From assembly GCA_029851415.1 (NCBI GenBank), contig CM056743.1:1302001-1366000 (forward strand): a stretch of 64,000 bases of DNA. The letters are read 5' to 3'. Under the pieces are notes generated by a model. That model made no database searches, was not told the DNA's origin, and was given only the letters and a program-made list of their open reading frames with translations. Made by a program: the position numbers and the translations under genes. Below, piece after piece: positions 46,690-60,100 of the stretch; position 1 is the stretch's first letter, and every line of letters starts with the position of its first letter. Source of the DNA: Eretmocerus hayati (taxonomy: Eukaryota; Arthropoda; Insecta; Hymenoptera; Aphelinidae).

Positions 46690-47335
46690 GCCCATCTTCG
46701 TGAGTAAGCTCAAGTTGGCACCAAACTTGTCAGGTATAGAAATTGTAAAAAGTGGTCCATACACAATAAAAACACCTCATTTCGAGAACGTGCTTGAAAA
46801 AACACCTGTATTGTTTCATTTTCAATTATTATTCATGCGCGGGCATTCAACGCTGGGTACACATGAGTAACCTTAAGAAATTCCAATCCTCCTGATAGAA
46901 AATCCCTCTTCATAGTTTTGTGCTAAGATTATTTGTTTCTTTCACAACTCATATCATAGTATCTCACCCAAACTCCAGACCACCAGCTGGATTATGTGCA
47001 TACCCCGGGTGGTGTTCTGGACTTTCCGTGTGATACTCTATTATATGAATTGCTAAACCAAAATGTCAGATCGTAAAACTATGAAAGGCGTTTCAAATCG
47101 AAGCATTGGAATTTTTCGAATCCATCCACCTGTCGTAGTGTCGCTTTGAGCCGCAGGACAGACATACGGCGTGGCTTTGACTGCTGCTCGAATATTCATT
47201 CATTATGATTATGGAAGATACAGCAGTTAAGAATCTTTACACGGCTCGACGCGTCGTTTAAAGCTGCATATGCTATTTCTGAACGAGTTTACGAAATGAG
47301 GTGTTTTTAGTGTATCTAAATCACTTTTCATGCGT
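46690..47335. mobile_element. Fold-back element, GTTGGCACC family, second copy
   Basis: The left end (CAAGTTGGCACCAAACTTGTC) and the inner tip (CCAGACCACCAGCTGG / GGTGGTGTTCTGG) match the copy at 22630-23262. The right arm ends near 47335 without the terminal repeat, so this copy is truncated. Confidence 0.6.
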
Positions 47336-47731
47336 TCATACGTAGAAACAGGCTGTTTCTGCGTACAGACGTATAAAACTGCATACGCGTCTCGTGCGCA
47401 AACTTTTCTCCTTCGGGAAAACCAAGCTCGACTTTGCCTTCGCTCACGTCCAGACCGGTTTCCCGAAGGAAAGAATGTTTCCAGCACTCGACGCGTAATG
47501 CACTATTAGAGTTCCCATCCCTAAAAAGTTTGGCGTGAACTTGTGCTTACCATCTCCGTGTTGCTCGTTTGCAAGGTTGGAAATGGCGGGTATATTCGAG
47601 GTGTCAACCCTGACTTTAGCGCCATAATACCACGGATGAACGCATCAGGTGGTGGAATATTGAACTGTCACAATGCCAACTTTTATCTCCTATACATTAT
47701 CTGCTAGGCCACGCATGACACCCCGAATAGT

Positions 47732-48428
47732 GCAAGCTCGGGCAGAGGTAACCTGGCACCGAAATTGTCAGCTATAGGAAATCCAAAAGACAGATCGACG
47801 CGTCAGAAACTCCGCACACCGGATCCGCGACAGGAAAAACTCCACACTTTCCTATTTTTCATAAATCATGAAGGACTAGCTCATTTCAGACTTCCTGATG
47901 CGTCTCAACCCATGCTCATAGTGATACACTCTTCGGCTAGAAAAACTCCACCCGATCCAAAAAAACTACACACCCGTTGTTTGCCCAAGTTTTCTATTGG
48001 TTCTTCCGTAGAAAGAGTTAATGTTCACGAGCATGGTAGTGCAGTGTACCCGCTAACTTGAACTTGTCGTGAAAAAGCGTGCTTGGGTCATGTATAAGAT
48101 AGCGAGTGATCTGAACTTTCACGCACGTGAACATTATCTCATTCTACGGGAAGACCAATAGAAAATTCGGGAAAACAATGGGTGTGTAGTTTTTTTGGAT
48201 CGGGTGGAGTTTTCGTAGCCCAAGAAGTTATCACTACGAGCCTGGGCAAAGGCACACCAGAGTGGATGAAATGGGCTAGTTTTTTGATAATTTATAAAAA
48301 ATAGGAAACTGTGGAATTTTTCCTGTCGCGGATCCGGTGTGTGGAGTTTCTGATGCATCGAGCAGTCTTTTTGGATTCTCTATAGCTGACGATTTCGGTG
48401 CCAGGGTACCTTTGACGCAAGCTCGGCT
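47732..48428. mobile_element. Fold-back element, CTGGCACCGAAAT family
   Basis: Arms of about 300 bp are inverted copies. The ends read GGTA.CCTGGCACCGAAAT, and inside both arms carry CCACACTTTCC / GGATCCGCGACAGGAAAAA. The sequence GTCAGCTATAG after the end resembles GTCAGGTATAG of the GTTGGCACC family, so the two families are probably related. Confidence 0.65.
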
Positions 48429-48806
48429 TGCGGCTGTTCGAATAGGAGTCCGTCAACCGAACGTTGGGTGCATTGCAGATTTTTGTCAGAAGATGTTGAG
48501 ATTGTTTTGATAGCATCGAGCACATAATAAGTGTCCTGTACAGATGGTTCCCTTCAGAACTCGGGTACTCCAGTGAATTAAATCACAAACCTTTTAGTAC
48601 GTAGTTTTTCGTCCTCATCGAAGTTTGCTGTGAATGACTATCCTCATTAAAGTATGTGTTGTCGAGATGGTTGGCAAATAATAGTTATTGAGGGAATTTT
48701 CTCTTATTAGAAAATTTTGAAATTACAGACTCCATCGAAACATTGAAGTGAGAGAGATATCGATATTGATAATTCATAAACAAAACAAGATTCAATACTT
48801 TGAGCA

Positions 48807-49113
48807 ATGAGTGATGAAGAAGAAACCTTTCAGCTCGAGAAACAAGTACTCACCGATGCTCTATTTCTGAGCCTCAAAATCCTCAAAGACACTGATTTGG
48901 TGAATGATGCCCCTAGCGATAAGCCCCTGCCACAGTCAGAATATTTGGCTTATGAGATTTCATTGGCTGTAATCAAGATAGTCAAAGATGCGGCTAGAGA
49001 AGAAGATGAAGAGTTCTTTTCATTTGAAGAAAATTTGGGTGAGCTAGAAGCAAGCTCTGAACCCTGCACTGGTGGTGTTGATGCATGTGAGCCATCAGAA
49101 TCACCCCTCGAAT
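48807..49113 (+). CDS. Candidate first exon, acidic protein
   Basis: An ATG at 48807 opens 102 codons that end at GTAAGA (49114). The product is strongly acidic (MSDEEETFQLEKQ; later REEDEEFFSFEENLGELE). No partner exon was identified to the right. It may belong to a host gene or to the transposon next door, which is read on the other strand. Confidence 0.4.
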
Positions 49114-49898
49114 GTAAGATTTACTTCTTTTTATAATAATCTCCTTCATATGAATTTTGCACGTATGAGTGAGATACTACAGATTATTCATGCATATCAG
49201 TCAATAAGGAAACCCTGGGGACTTATTTTTTGTATATAGTATTTTTTCTGAAGCATGTTTTAGTGATATATTTGGTATAGAAAGATTTGGAGAAGATGTA
49301 AATAGTATTGCTCTCCGATGAATTTAGCAGGAAGACATTGAGGCGAAGGAATCTTCGACTTTGTAAAAACAATATAATGGTAATGGATAAATATTTCATG
49401 ATCAGCTTAGCAGTGGTCTCAAACATGATCTTACGATTAGAGTTGAGGGTTACTGTAACATGTCCAATACTTGAATCTGGCAGTTGGTGATGTCATCAAG
49501 ATGATAGAATTATAGATGAACAGCATTTTCTGGAACATTTCTGCTCATAGGCATCATTACCTACATGGCGAGACACCAATGACGCATGTCAAGTTGTTAT
49601 ACAATATTAATATTCATGCATATCCTTTTTACAGCCCAAATTATTAGTCATCAGGAATCGTACATTAACACGAATACCACAAAATGATCAAAAATGAGGT
49701 GTACTCCAATTTTTCTAGAACATATTAACATTCACTACAGCCATGATTGATAATCTTACTGGAAAATATTCATGCAGAGAATCATAAATAGAGGTGAAAA
49801 GATCAGTTCTAATGTTCCATTATTATAACAAATTTTATTACAATTCTTAGTCTAGAAATTCATACTCAATGATACCCACATTAGAATGAGAGAATGAC

Positions 49899-52800
49899 TT
49901 ACAGTATATATTTTGGTACAACATACAATGCATCGCCATCTTGGATCAAAGTACAGGGGTGGATATCAGGCAAATCTTTTACGTTTTTCAGAATGAGGGC
50001 CTCTCGAGCCACAACATTGTAAGCATGAATGTGTTGATTAAAGTACAAATTAGTATGCGGTTGAATTAACAAGAGTACATCATCATTTTCGACGACAAAA
50101 ATGTCCCTCACGGGACCAAAGTTCAAAAGATCATTGTCACCCATATAAATAACCAGTACCGTATCAGCGTGATATTCGATCCCTCTGAACTTGAGATGGG
50201 TCGTTGTTACTACTTTGGTTTCTGGTTTCAAGTCTCGAAAAAATTTCGATCTTTGTATCAAATCAATTTCACTACAAGTATCAACTTCAATATCTTGCAC
50301 GTTCGTGCTACCTGCCAATTTAGTATATGCTAATTGCAATTGGCTTCTCAAAGCGATCGTTTTGAGGAGGTTTACAGTATTGTTGGTTGTGATTGCGACA
50401 TTTTTGAGGTCTCGATGTTTTGCTTCCATTCGCATGGCCCAATAAGCTATGAGCGGGCCAAATTTGCGCAAAACACGAATTATATGAATCATATTATGGA
50501 GTTTGGAGAATAGATCGCCATAAAGCTTGATGCACAACGAGAGAAAATCTGGTATGAGATAAGTCAATTGCATAATATGACCTTCAACTATACGAGGAGA
50601 TAGCAAGATATCAACTATTTTTCGAAAATTGAGGAACAAAATCCAAGACTCATTTTCTTCATATCGATCTATTTTATCACCTACCAAAATTCCAAAACAT
50701 CTGATGAAGTTTATCATTTCAGCGGCAGACATTTTCAACTTGCTCTTTCCAGACAAGTGACTTTCTTTGATGACAGGAATCTTATTGGGAATATCGGATG
50801 CCTCCTTATTGAACCACTCGATACGTTGAATCAAGAAATCAAACTTGGACTTGTCTTGTTTGTTAATCAGATCGTCAAGAAGATTAATGAATAGAGCATT
50901 TCCACCACCTTCAAAAACATCATGCATTAGGTCAAGACCACCATTATCGAGATTGTTATAATCATCTAACTCATTAAAAACGCACTCTTCAAGGAGTCCT
51001 GTTTCACATGATTGTTTCCGTCTCAAATCTTCAAGATAATTCTCTATAGTTCTCAACAAAGCTTCATCTTTTTGTATCATTGATTTGATTTGATTCATAT
51101 CAGCCCTGCAAATTCTGCATGGCCTACCGTGAATAAAATGATCTTGATAACCCTGATCTTCATTTAAGCTCTTATTATCTCCTATCTCAAGACAAGGTTG
51201 GAAGTAAACATGAACCTGTTCTTTTCCAATATTTAAAATGAGACCATTCCTCTGTAAATAAGGTCAGTGTACCCAACTTGCCCCCATTAAGCCATTTTCT
51301 CAATAACTTTGGCCCATCTCCATATTTTCCAACGTACCTTAGCTCATTCTAAAGCTTGTCTTAAGACCTTCAAAATAAGTTAAGGTACATTCAATTTGAA
51401 CCAACTGGAGCCAAACTGTTTGAATTCTCCCAAAAGGTGATTTTTGAGAGTTTACAAAAGTGTGTACCCAACTTGCCCCCATTAAGCCTTTTTCTTAACA
51501 ACTTTGGTTCACTTCAACGATTCTCAACGTGCTTTAACTCATTTTGAAGCTTGTTTAAAGACCTTCAAAATTCACTAAACTACGTTCAATTTGGATTAAT
51601 TGGAGCCGATCTGTCTCAATTCTTCCGAAATAAATGATGGAAATCGGCGATAAAGTGTTTTCATCGCCGTGCACGCACATTTGGAGCTTTTCGGTGGTTC
51701 GAAACACTATTTCTGACTTATTTTGACGTGATAAACACGTTCCGAGTGGTGAAAAAGTCGTTCTGCACGCCCTATCAAGATAAACATATGGGGGCAGGTT
51801 AGGTACACTCCGATGTTGGCATCCTTGTTTACAAATCGTCTCCGTATTTTGCACATAAAAAAGCTCTATATTCAAATTTTGCAATTTTGAAAAATGGATT
51901 TTAAAGGTCTTGAAACAAGGAATCGAATGCGCTAAGATACGGTACGATTTGTTGAACTCAAAGAATTTGGCACCAATTTCACTGAAGGCGATTCCTTCGA
52001 CGTTTTCTTAGCTAAGGAATCGCGAAAAATAGAAAAATCACTTTAGATTCTTTGGAGAACGCAGGAATGATTCGGGGTCGACGCAAACTACTCACTTCCT
52101 CATATTTCAACATAACAAACGTGAAAAAAAATTACCGGGAGGCCAAGGAGTGCCCATCCCCGAGATCGGCATATGGGGGCAAGTTGGGTACACTTACCTT
52201 ATTTCAACTCAGCTATCAATTCACGAAAAACTGCTTTATTGCCGAATTCTTTTCTATCACTCGCATAAAAAAGATCCACAAGAAATATGTTCGTAAGTTT
52301 TGAAGTTATAAACGGAGGGAAACATGGCAAAGTTACGAAAACATCTCCTAGAGAATTTTGACCAGCATGAGACCCCAGGGCGTCACCCGCCTCGAAGTCA
52401 TCGTGAAAGAAAAACAAAGATAGCACAATACGATTTTCGAATTTACGTTCAATGCCCGTCCAATATTCACCTTGCATAACATTGCAAATAATACCGTCAT
52501 CATTCTTCAATTCTTCTTTATACTTCATCATAACGTGGAAGTTTCCTGGTATTTCTAAAAAAGTTTTGAGTGACCATCTTAGAGGAGCGTGTTGAGCTTG
52601 GGAGCTTTTCCCATATTTTTTGAGTTCAAAGCTTAAAGGATCTATCAACAACTGCTTTTCCTTGTAAAGTTCAAATCTTTTGTATTCAGTATCAAACTTT
52701 TTGAAAATGACTGCTGAGTCTTGGAAGATGTCACTCAGAGCATCGAGCGTCTCTTGACTAAATTTACTAGAAATCTTAACTTGCTGTAGAATGTAATTTG

Positions 52801-52930
52801 TGAAATTATTGCTAGTGAAATCTATTAGAGTTTTAATGAAGGATTGTATTACGTTGCGTGGTATCACAGCGTTATTATACAAGCTTAAACTTATCAGGAG
52901 TAATTCGCTCTCTAAATTCACGAAAGACAT
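49899..52930 (-). pseudogene. CACTA/EnSpm-like (Tnp2-like) transposase, split by a MITE
   Basis: The first block (52930-52202) has TEYKRFELYKEKQLLIDP, APLRWSLKTFLEIPG and the motif FEAGDALGSHAGQNSLG...LPCFPP. The second (51258-49899) has RPCRICRADMN, LDLMHDVFEGG, KLKMSAAEMINFIRCF and MIHIIRVLRKFGPLIAYWAMRMEAKHR (quoted in parts). This motif order is known from animal transposon proteins, and the MHD..EG and GPL..YW.MR.EAKHR motifs parallel those of plant CACTA Tnp2 proteins. The frame is interrupted by a 939-bp MITE at 51261-52199. With one TA copy kept the two blocks join in the same frame (ELK-Y-LQRNG). The N-terminal zinc fingers usual in the family are not visible. The protein lies 92 bp after the SAM-domain gene. 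The CACTA assignment is my inference. Confidence 0.6.
51261..52199. mobile_element. MITE with TA target duplication inside the transposase frame
   Basis: The termini AGGTCAGTGTACCCAACTTG and AGGTAAGTGTACCCAACTTG (inverted) are flanked by TA (51259-51260 and 52200-52201). The left half contains two diverged tandem copies of a unit of about 200 bp that begins GTGTACCCAACTTGCCCCCATTAAGCC and is quoted here only by its landmarks GTGTACCCAAC and CATTAAGCC. A TA duplication fits Tc1/mariner-type movement. A truncated copy is at 22176-22345. Confidence 0.8.
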
Positions 52931-53022
52931 TGTGTAACGCTATATTTCGTTTGTACAGTTGATAGCAATAACCACGATAAAATCTAAAGGCCAACTCTGT
53001 CAGCCATTTTTAGAAAATAGTA

Positions 53023-55611
53023 TCAATTTTCGTCATCTCCTACGTCATCTAGTGATATATCTCCTCGGCCTTTAATCAGATTGACAAATTGACTCACTTT
53101 TGGATATACTTTGCCTTTCATGCGATCAATTTTGAAGATTTGAGTTTCTAGAAACCTCCAAACGAGGGAAACCTTAGATGGATATTTGATGCCGCAAGCT
53201 GCGAACGACTTGAAACAGTAAGTGACCGCGTCGACCAATTTGTTTGACTCTATTTTGAAATCGATGTTGTTGACCGTCACGAATACTTGAACTAGAGGCT
53301 GATGTTGAACTGGAGGCTGAATTACTTCATCGTGATCATTGACTCCATCATCATCACGTGTAGCTTGGACGTTTGGAGCTTCATCATCCAAGAGTGCTAC
53401 TCCCTCATCATCAACCGGATTATCATCAACATTATTTGAAGTTGGGGCGCTCGTGACCCCGTCGTTCAGAAAGTTTCCAACGAAAGAAATGAATGGCCTT
53501 ATGGGACGGCCAGATTCAAGACTGTCAGATCGTCTCCGTTCTTTGAAAATCTTAAAGTCAGCTAATGTTTGTGGGTTGCAGATGAAAGCATCAACGAGGT
53601 CGATAGAAGTGAATCCAAATAGCTCGTGGTTAGTAGTCGAGTGTCGTTTACGAATGACTCGACAGAGGAATTTCGGTAGAGTCAAGAGAGATACTATGTA
53701 CCCTTTACCTGCATCTATCAAAGCCTTATCTGATGCACTCAATTTTGTTTTTGAGTTTTGCAGCTTCCAAAGTCAGTGGGCTGATCACGGACCACTCCTG
53801 TTCAAAATTTACGGTAAAAACATACATGAGATCATGGTCCATCGACCACAAGATATGGCCTAGCTCTTCGGATCGGATAGCTTTGTAAGTGGCAAAGTAT
53901 TCACGGTAGTCCTTTGGGAGAGTTCTAGGGACGTACGTCAAATTCCAGCTCTGAATAATCAAATCTCTGGGAGAGTCCTGGGTCTTTACAATTATCATAG
54001 AACCTTATTGTTCTTCAGCTAAGAGATCTGCAACAAAATAATCGAGATCTGGCGTAAATTTCTCACTTTTCGATATCGACAAATACAAAATGAATACTTG
54101 ATGCATCGGAACCATCAAGAAAGAATGGTAATAATGGAAACGAAAAACTGTGTGATCGTGATTCCGGAAAAGAAAACGTCGCGTATGATTCAACAATCAT
54201 CACCAATGACTGAACATTTCAGTACCTTCTGCGATGATCTCATTTTTTGATATCACGCCAAGCCGAATCAAACGCCTACGTTCATTGAGATACTTCACGT
54301 ATACACAGCCACCTGCCTGAATAGCTCTACAATTTTGAGTAGCTTTCTGGTATTTGAAGTAGAAAATGGCGATAATCTGTGCAGGCGTGAGATTTGGGAT
54401 CTTGAATATGATGGGCAACTGTTCAACAATTTCTTCAAATCTTTCTTCAACTATCCTGCAAGAATATTGATTCCAATGACGTCATTAAGAGTTTTCAATA
54501 CTTACATGAACGGTATGTGTGTCTGAATCGATATGATAAGCTATTATGAGAAAAAACAATATATGACATCGATGGAACGAGCCCAAATATTCCATTGAAA
54601 CTCTGATATCAACGGAGGTCATTTTATGGTCAACCAATACCGTGTTTTGCAATATATCAACTATGACTCGTTTACGAGTCGATCCACAGCCCATTTCATG
54701 AATACTTGACGGATTATTAGGCTGTATAAGAGCTGTTATTCGAAAAATATTTGAGTATCGATCATATTTCAGGATTGAGAAAATGCAGAACGCGCAGCTT
54801 ATGGATTGCAAAACCCAGTAAATTGTCGAGCATAAACAATTGAAAAAATATGATGAGTACCTGTAATTTTTTCCTTTGAATTCAAAACTTATAATTAAGC
54901 TGGAAATAAGACGAGTTTCAAGTTTTTTATTTATCTCGAACTCTTTGAGTATCACCAAGCTTTCGTATGTGCTTTGAAATAAGGCGAGAACAGTAATTTT
55001 TGTAGCTGTTCATGAAAAATAAAAAAGAAACACATTCAAAATATTCAGATATGAGATTTTTGGTATGAGCAGGATGTTTGAGACACATACGCGCTATATG
55101 AATAATACTGACTCCAACCATTGCTTGATCATTAACAGGCATGTCTTCAACAACCACTGGTTGTGCATTGCAAGGTACCACGGATGAAGATGGTTCGGAT
55201 AGATAATTAGTGATATCTTGAAGGGGAGTACGTGGTGGAGCAGGATTTGGATTTATAGTTGGAGTCTGCCCCGGAGAAACCTTCAATTCATTCAGCTTTT
55301 TCAGAAATTTCCTTCGATGGCCACATTCTTTGATCTTATCGAATAGTTCATCTATCAAGTTGTTTTTATCAATCTCAAGAAAGATCTCTTGATCAATACC
55401 AGCTGCTACAGTAAATAAATAGAAAAATTTCATTCATCATGCATTCAAAAGATAGATACAAATCTGTAGACTTCTGTGTAAGCACTGCTGTACTTTTGCT
55501 CATGCAATAGTTTTATTGGAGCAATCGAATGGTCCCCAACTTACTTCCAAATCGTTCTGCGAATCGTAACAGGTTCCAATTCTTAAGGTTATCTTTGACG
55601 AATTCGTCCAT
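53023..55611 (-). pseudogene. SAM-domain transposon protein, spliced, with a frameshift
   Basis: Exon 1 (55611-55545, MDEFVKDNLKNWNLLRFAERFG) joins exon 2 (from 55405) in phase 1 and completes a SAM domain (AGIDQEIFLEIDKNNLIDEL, then GHRRKFLKKLNELK). Exon 3 (about 54985-54861) joins exon 4 (54455-54226) across AG/G in phase 2. Exon 4 (with GGCVYVKYLNERRRLIRLG) joins exon 5 at 54003 in phase 1. Exon 5 (WNLTYVPRT, DYREYFATYK) runs to 53023 but changes frame once in an A-rich stretch near 53745-53765, a 1-nt indel or sequencing slip. The exon 2-3 junction is unresolved. SAM proteins of this layout accompany Tnp2-like proteins in animal transposons, and the next ORF on this strand is one. Its role is probably DNA binding or transposition complex assembly. 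Confidence 0.55.
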
Positions 55612-55914
55612 TGTGATTGATATAACTATCTTGCAGCTATTTCCAATCCGATTTCTTATCGCACCTGAAATTGGGAAGGAAAATGTTACGTGAATTTCGG
55701 ACGTAAGATTGCAAGGAGACATATTGACAAATACAATCATCGATACAAGCTACACGCTGTTTTTCTTTTCATAGGAATTTTTACTCGAACATTGAGAAAA
55801 ATACGCTGGAAGAAGACATTTGCTGAATTCTTCCTCATCAACTACTATCAACCATTCAAATATTCAGAACCGTGCACGGAAACTTTTAGTCATCATTATT
55901 CTATTCAGACTTGA

Positions 55915-56294
55915 GGGCATGCGGTAGCTGTGCAACGCGGCCGTAGAGTTCTATTTACATCTCATGTTAAAATGTCGATGAGGCAAATTTAAGATGAGTT
56001 GTCCAGTTATTGTATTTGACTAAATTATACTCTACAACTCGCCGTTTAGTCTGAATTATAAGAGTGTTGTGAAAAAATGGGAACGAGTGGACCCCTGGTA
56101 CCTCCTAACCTATAAAATGAGCACATTGTATTTCCCACTTTCATCCGATTCTCTCGCGATTTGGGCTAAACGACGAGTCGAGCCAGTCGAGTTTGATGAT
56201 AACAAGTGCGCGACAACTCGTCGTTTACCCCAAATCGAAGGAGAATTCGAGTAAAGTTTGAACAAAATTTAGCTTGCACGGCTACCGCATCGCC
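55915..56294. mobile_element. MITE of 380 bp
   Basis: The ends GGGCATGCGGTAGC and GGCGATGCGGTAGC (inverted) are flanked by TTGA on both sides (55911-55914 and 56295-56298). Inside are further inverted words (ACAACTCGCCGTTTA near 56034 and its kin near 56150-56230). It encodes no protein. Confidence 0.6.
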
Positions 56295-56440
56295 TTGACG
56301 CCCAACTCAATGTTCATTCAGAAACATTCATTACCTAACACAATTTCTCCAACTCCATAATAGAAACTATGAGTCACACAATTAAAGTTCCATCATAAAC
56401 TTTTTGGAAATCATTCCCATGAAAAACTGTGTTATATTCA

Positions 56441-56760
56441 CTTACAAGGGGGGACCACGGGGTCCGGGTCGCCAACCATTCCCAAAATGTTTCCACAGTT
56501 TGGTACCATCTAGGATATGGAGAATCTGGCCTCATTTTCAGAGGTACAAGCAAAAACGTTAGCATTGCCTGTATATCGATATATATCACTTTCCACCATG
56601 GGCCTATATGGGCAATGTTAATGTCATGGGCTGTAACTCTGAAGAGGAGGCCCATTTGACTGAGTTACTCTGAATTCTTCATCTTCTCGATAGTACGAAA
56701 CTGTAAAAAAATCTTGTGGAAGATTGGCGACCCAAACCCCGTGCCCCCCCCCCCCCCATT
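56441..56760. repeat. Fold-back hairpin, CACAAGGGG family
   Basis: The left arm (56441-56525: AAGGGGGGACCACGGGGTCC, then GGGTCGCCAA) and the right arm (about 56686-56760) are inverted copies. A C-run lies at the right tip. One arm also occurs alone at 45190. Confidence 0.6.
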
Positions 56761-59700
56761 GTTAGTTAGTAACAGTAGTTTCAATTCAATACATCACGTT
56801 GAATCAGCCCATTTTCGAGATAAGGAGAAGGGACATTATGCATTAGAATCAAAGAGAATTGAAAATTCAATTATGAAAACTTCTTGAGGCAAGTAATAGG
56901 CCATAACTTAATTCATTGCGTGAGGAGGTTGAATAATGCCTCAAAATTGCATCGAGATCGACGAGATCGTATATGAGTTTTGAAGTGACAGAATGAGATG
57001 AAATTTCGATTTCAGAAAGTGGAAAATCTAATCAAGATTTCTTGTTAAGTGATATTTTCAGAGTGACCAAATGGTTTATTGATGTTGCAAATCTTGAATG
57101 CTGGGTCGTTTGGACGAATTTCTTTTGGGGATTTTTGTGAATCGTCAATATTTAGTGGAATCATTACTAAAGAACACTGAAAATCTAGTACTGAAAATTG
57201 ACTCAGTGCATCGCTAAGTAATGTAGAACTATCCTCGAGAAGTTCATGAGCACCCGTCGAAACATTCTTGAAATCTGGAGAGGAAATCACGAGTTCGAAT
57301 CCAAAAATAATTAACTCTCGAGTTGAAAAAGTTTCTAGGGTCATAATGAATTGGCCGATATGTCTCAAGAAGCTTTGGGCTCATTGCGTGAACTCTCATT
57401 GAGAACAACGAAAGACTGTACAAGTGTTTTTGTACAAGGAAAGGAGAATGAATTGATCTCCTCCAACAAAAACGGAAATAGTAATCAAAATTACGCGTTG
57501 ATGAATCTCTACAGAAAGATCGGGATTTACTTGACAAACCACATTGGGAAAGAAACTAGGAAGGTAAGCGTGGTAAGTCGGCCCTTGTTAGGTATGGCCT
57601 CAAAAGTAATTCTTTCAGTTTCCAACAACACAAAGAGTGGGAGAACAGGTTTATTACGTCCCAAGGTCACCTCAATTCCGTACGGAGACATCCTCGAAAG
57701 CTTCTGAGAAACGCTAGACATCTATTCTCGTTATGAAATCGCATTCTCGCACATTTCAATTAATTTTTTGCGCCCTGAATAAATCAAAAAATTCAACGCC
57801 CGAGTATCAAAATACGTTTCTCAGTAAACTGAGCGTGGAGTGAACGAAAACTACCGTGCGTGAATTATTGCTTTTGCACCGATCGGAAAAGTACGTTGAA
57901 AACTTTTGAAGTGGGCCAAAACTATTTGCAAAACGGCTTAACGTGGCACATATTGGGTACACTCACCTCAGGGTCTAAACATCTCAGTTCGTGTTCAAAT
58001 GAGACATCCCTAAATGCGACTGGTGGAGGGGAGGGGGGATAACTTACGTATACTAGCACTTTTGTCACTTTTGTCAGTGGTAAGCGCGTGAAATGAGTGA
58101 GACGTTTTATTTTGCAATTTTTGAAGCGTTTTGAAGATGTCGTAGAGATCACAGGAATGAACCGAGGTAACCAGAAAAAATTAGAAACTAGTAACAATAC
58201 ATCCGCGCTTAGAAATGGAAACATCTATCTCGATAAGTCCGAAATGGCAACTCTTACATATTGTAAGAGAAGTTTGAATAAAATGATCGGCGAATTCTGC
58301 AAGTGCGTGCATTATCAAAGATTTTAACTTGTGTCAAATAAGGCACACTCACCTAATATTTGACCACGTGTCAAGAAACACGAGTGAGATCTTCCTTAGA
58401 GTTATAATTTTCAAATTCGTGCCCAAAAAATGAACGTCATTACAAACTCTGTGAACGGAATAAAATTCTGCCCATGTAAGGGCACCCTGATGCTCGTTTT
58501 CTGCGTAGGGTAATTTTTTGTTATCGCTCGAGCGGTTGACTTGGGAAACTCGGTGGCACCAAGAATAAGAGGAAAATTTCCTGTAAGTTCTTTCGGCTGA
58601 TTCTCTTTCTGGTCATGGATGGTCGCTCGTTGACCAACTTGGCCGACCCCGAGCCCTCACTTGAAATTGAAGCTTGTTGTTAGCAATTAAATTGCTCGAA
58701 TTAATTGAAGCTTGGGTAGAACGAATCGTCATGCGAAATCTCTCAAGCCCTCCGTCTTGGGAAATTTTCACATAAAAGAAGTCTCAGACTCTGAGTTTGA
58801 ATTTTTATTACGAAAATCGATAAGCAAAGAAAATTCACGAAGAATGTGAGAACAGGGGCATCTAGAGGAGGCTTCTCTTTGAGTAGTTTGGGGGTATGGA
58901 TATGGGATTGATATTTGATCAAAATCTGTGCAGATTTTGATTGATGTCAGAGTACAAAAAACGAATTTTACACCTACAGCTTATTTTTACAGTTACACTG
59001 ATAGAGCACATCGTTCCGTGTTTTTGGTCTGGGATAGCACCGATAAATGGTTCGCGCACGATGAGAAGATGCTGCACACTCAATTATGAATGATAGAAAT
59101 TTTCCACGTTTTGTTTTGTAGACTCATGAGAAACCTGTTTCCAAATCACGATATGGACTTTTTGAACCCTCAGTAAAATGAGAGTCATTTAATATAGAAT
59201 TTCTGAGGAAATGTCCCTATAAAAGTTGATCGGGCTTACATCTGTAATTTGCAGGTCACATGAGCCATAATATGGTTAATTGTGAGTCACAAATGTAAAT
59301 CTCACGAACATTCCTAAAATTTCTGCAGGATTATTGAATTCCTCACAAACTGATAGATCCCTGTTTGAATCGGGCATCGGGAAACTCTCAATTTTCAAAG
59401 GGCAGATTATTTAATTTCATCATGCCAGAAAGCTTTTCTGATAGAAAGTCATGATATTTTTTGTCGTGTCTGATTTTCAAATTTCACAATAAGGGACTCA
59501 TTCTTTATACAAATTTGCAATGATTCGTATGTTGTTTGGACGGATGTTAGTGAAAAAATGATTGATATAAGTTTTCAAAAATGTCACGTTTTGTAATCTG
59601 AGACAGTTACGTTAGATACAGTTACGGCGACGTTCTCATTAGTACATTTTCTTCAGTAATAGATTGGTTCTCAGAATTTTTCAACTTTTTTCTTCCACTG

Positions 59701-60100
59701 ATACACAAGGCTCATCATTTGAAAAAGTCGAACCAATTTTCCTTAAACCTGGCTAAATGAGCCTTATGGATGATTTCTTTCTCATCTCCTACTTGAACCC
59801 TTTTTATCTGTAAAAATACACCCAGCAAAAACTCATAGCCTATAAATGGATGACGACTTGGTAGAACTGGCCACAGCTTAAAAATTCGCTGAGGTATGTT
59901 AGAAAATGTCAAGGGAGACAAGAAAAGCAGTCGATAGATGTTTCAGGCAGACTGTTTACAGTCAAATTCTAATTGCCTAACCAAGGAATGTTTATTATCG
60001 TGCAACAGAGAAACAACATACTAAGACTTAAATGATGATTATAATACAAAAGTCAGCAGGTTCTGACTTAACCGAGTGATGATTTTGATTGAATTCCAAC
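56761..60100. other. No confident gene
   Basis: A minus-strand ATG at 57721 opens about 64 codons of plausible protein (MSSVSQKLSRMSPYGIEVTL and onward), and another frame overlaps it further left, which could be a frameshifted remnant. Sequences near 57940-57970 (TTGGGTACACTCACCT) and 58340-58360 (GGCACACTCACCT) recall the right end of the MITE at 51261. Nothing else was recognised. Confidence 0.35.

Noticed and set aside
57351..57707. 118-codon plus-strand ORF
   Set aside because: It does not start with ATG and is antisense to two overlapping minus-strand frames. There is no recognisable family on either strand.
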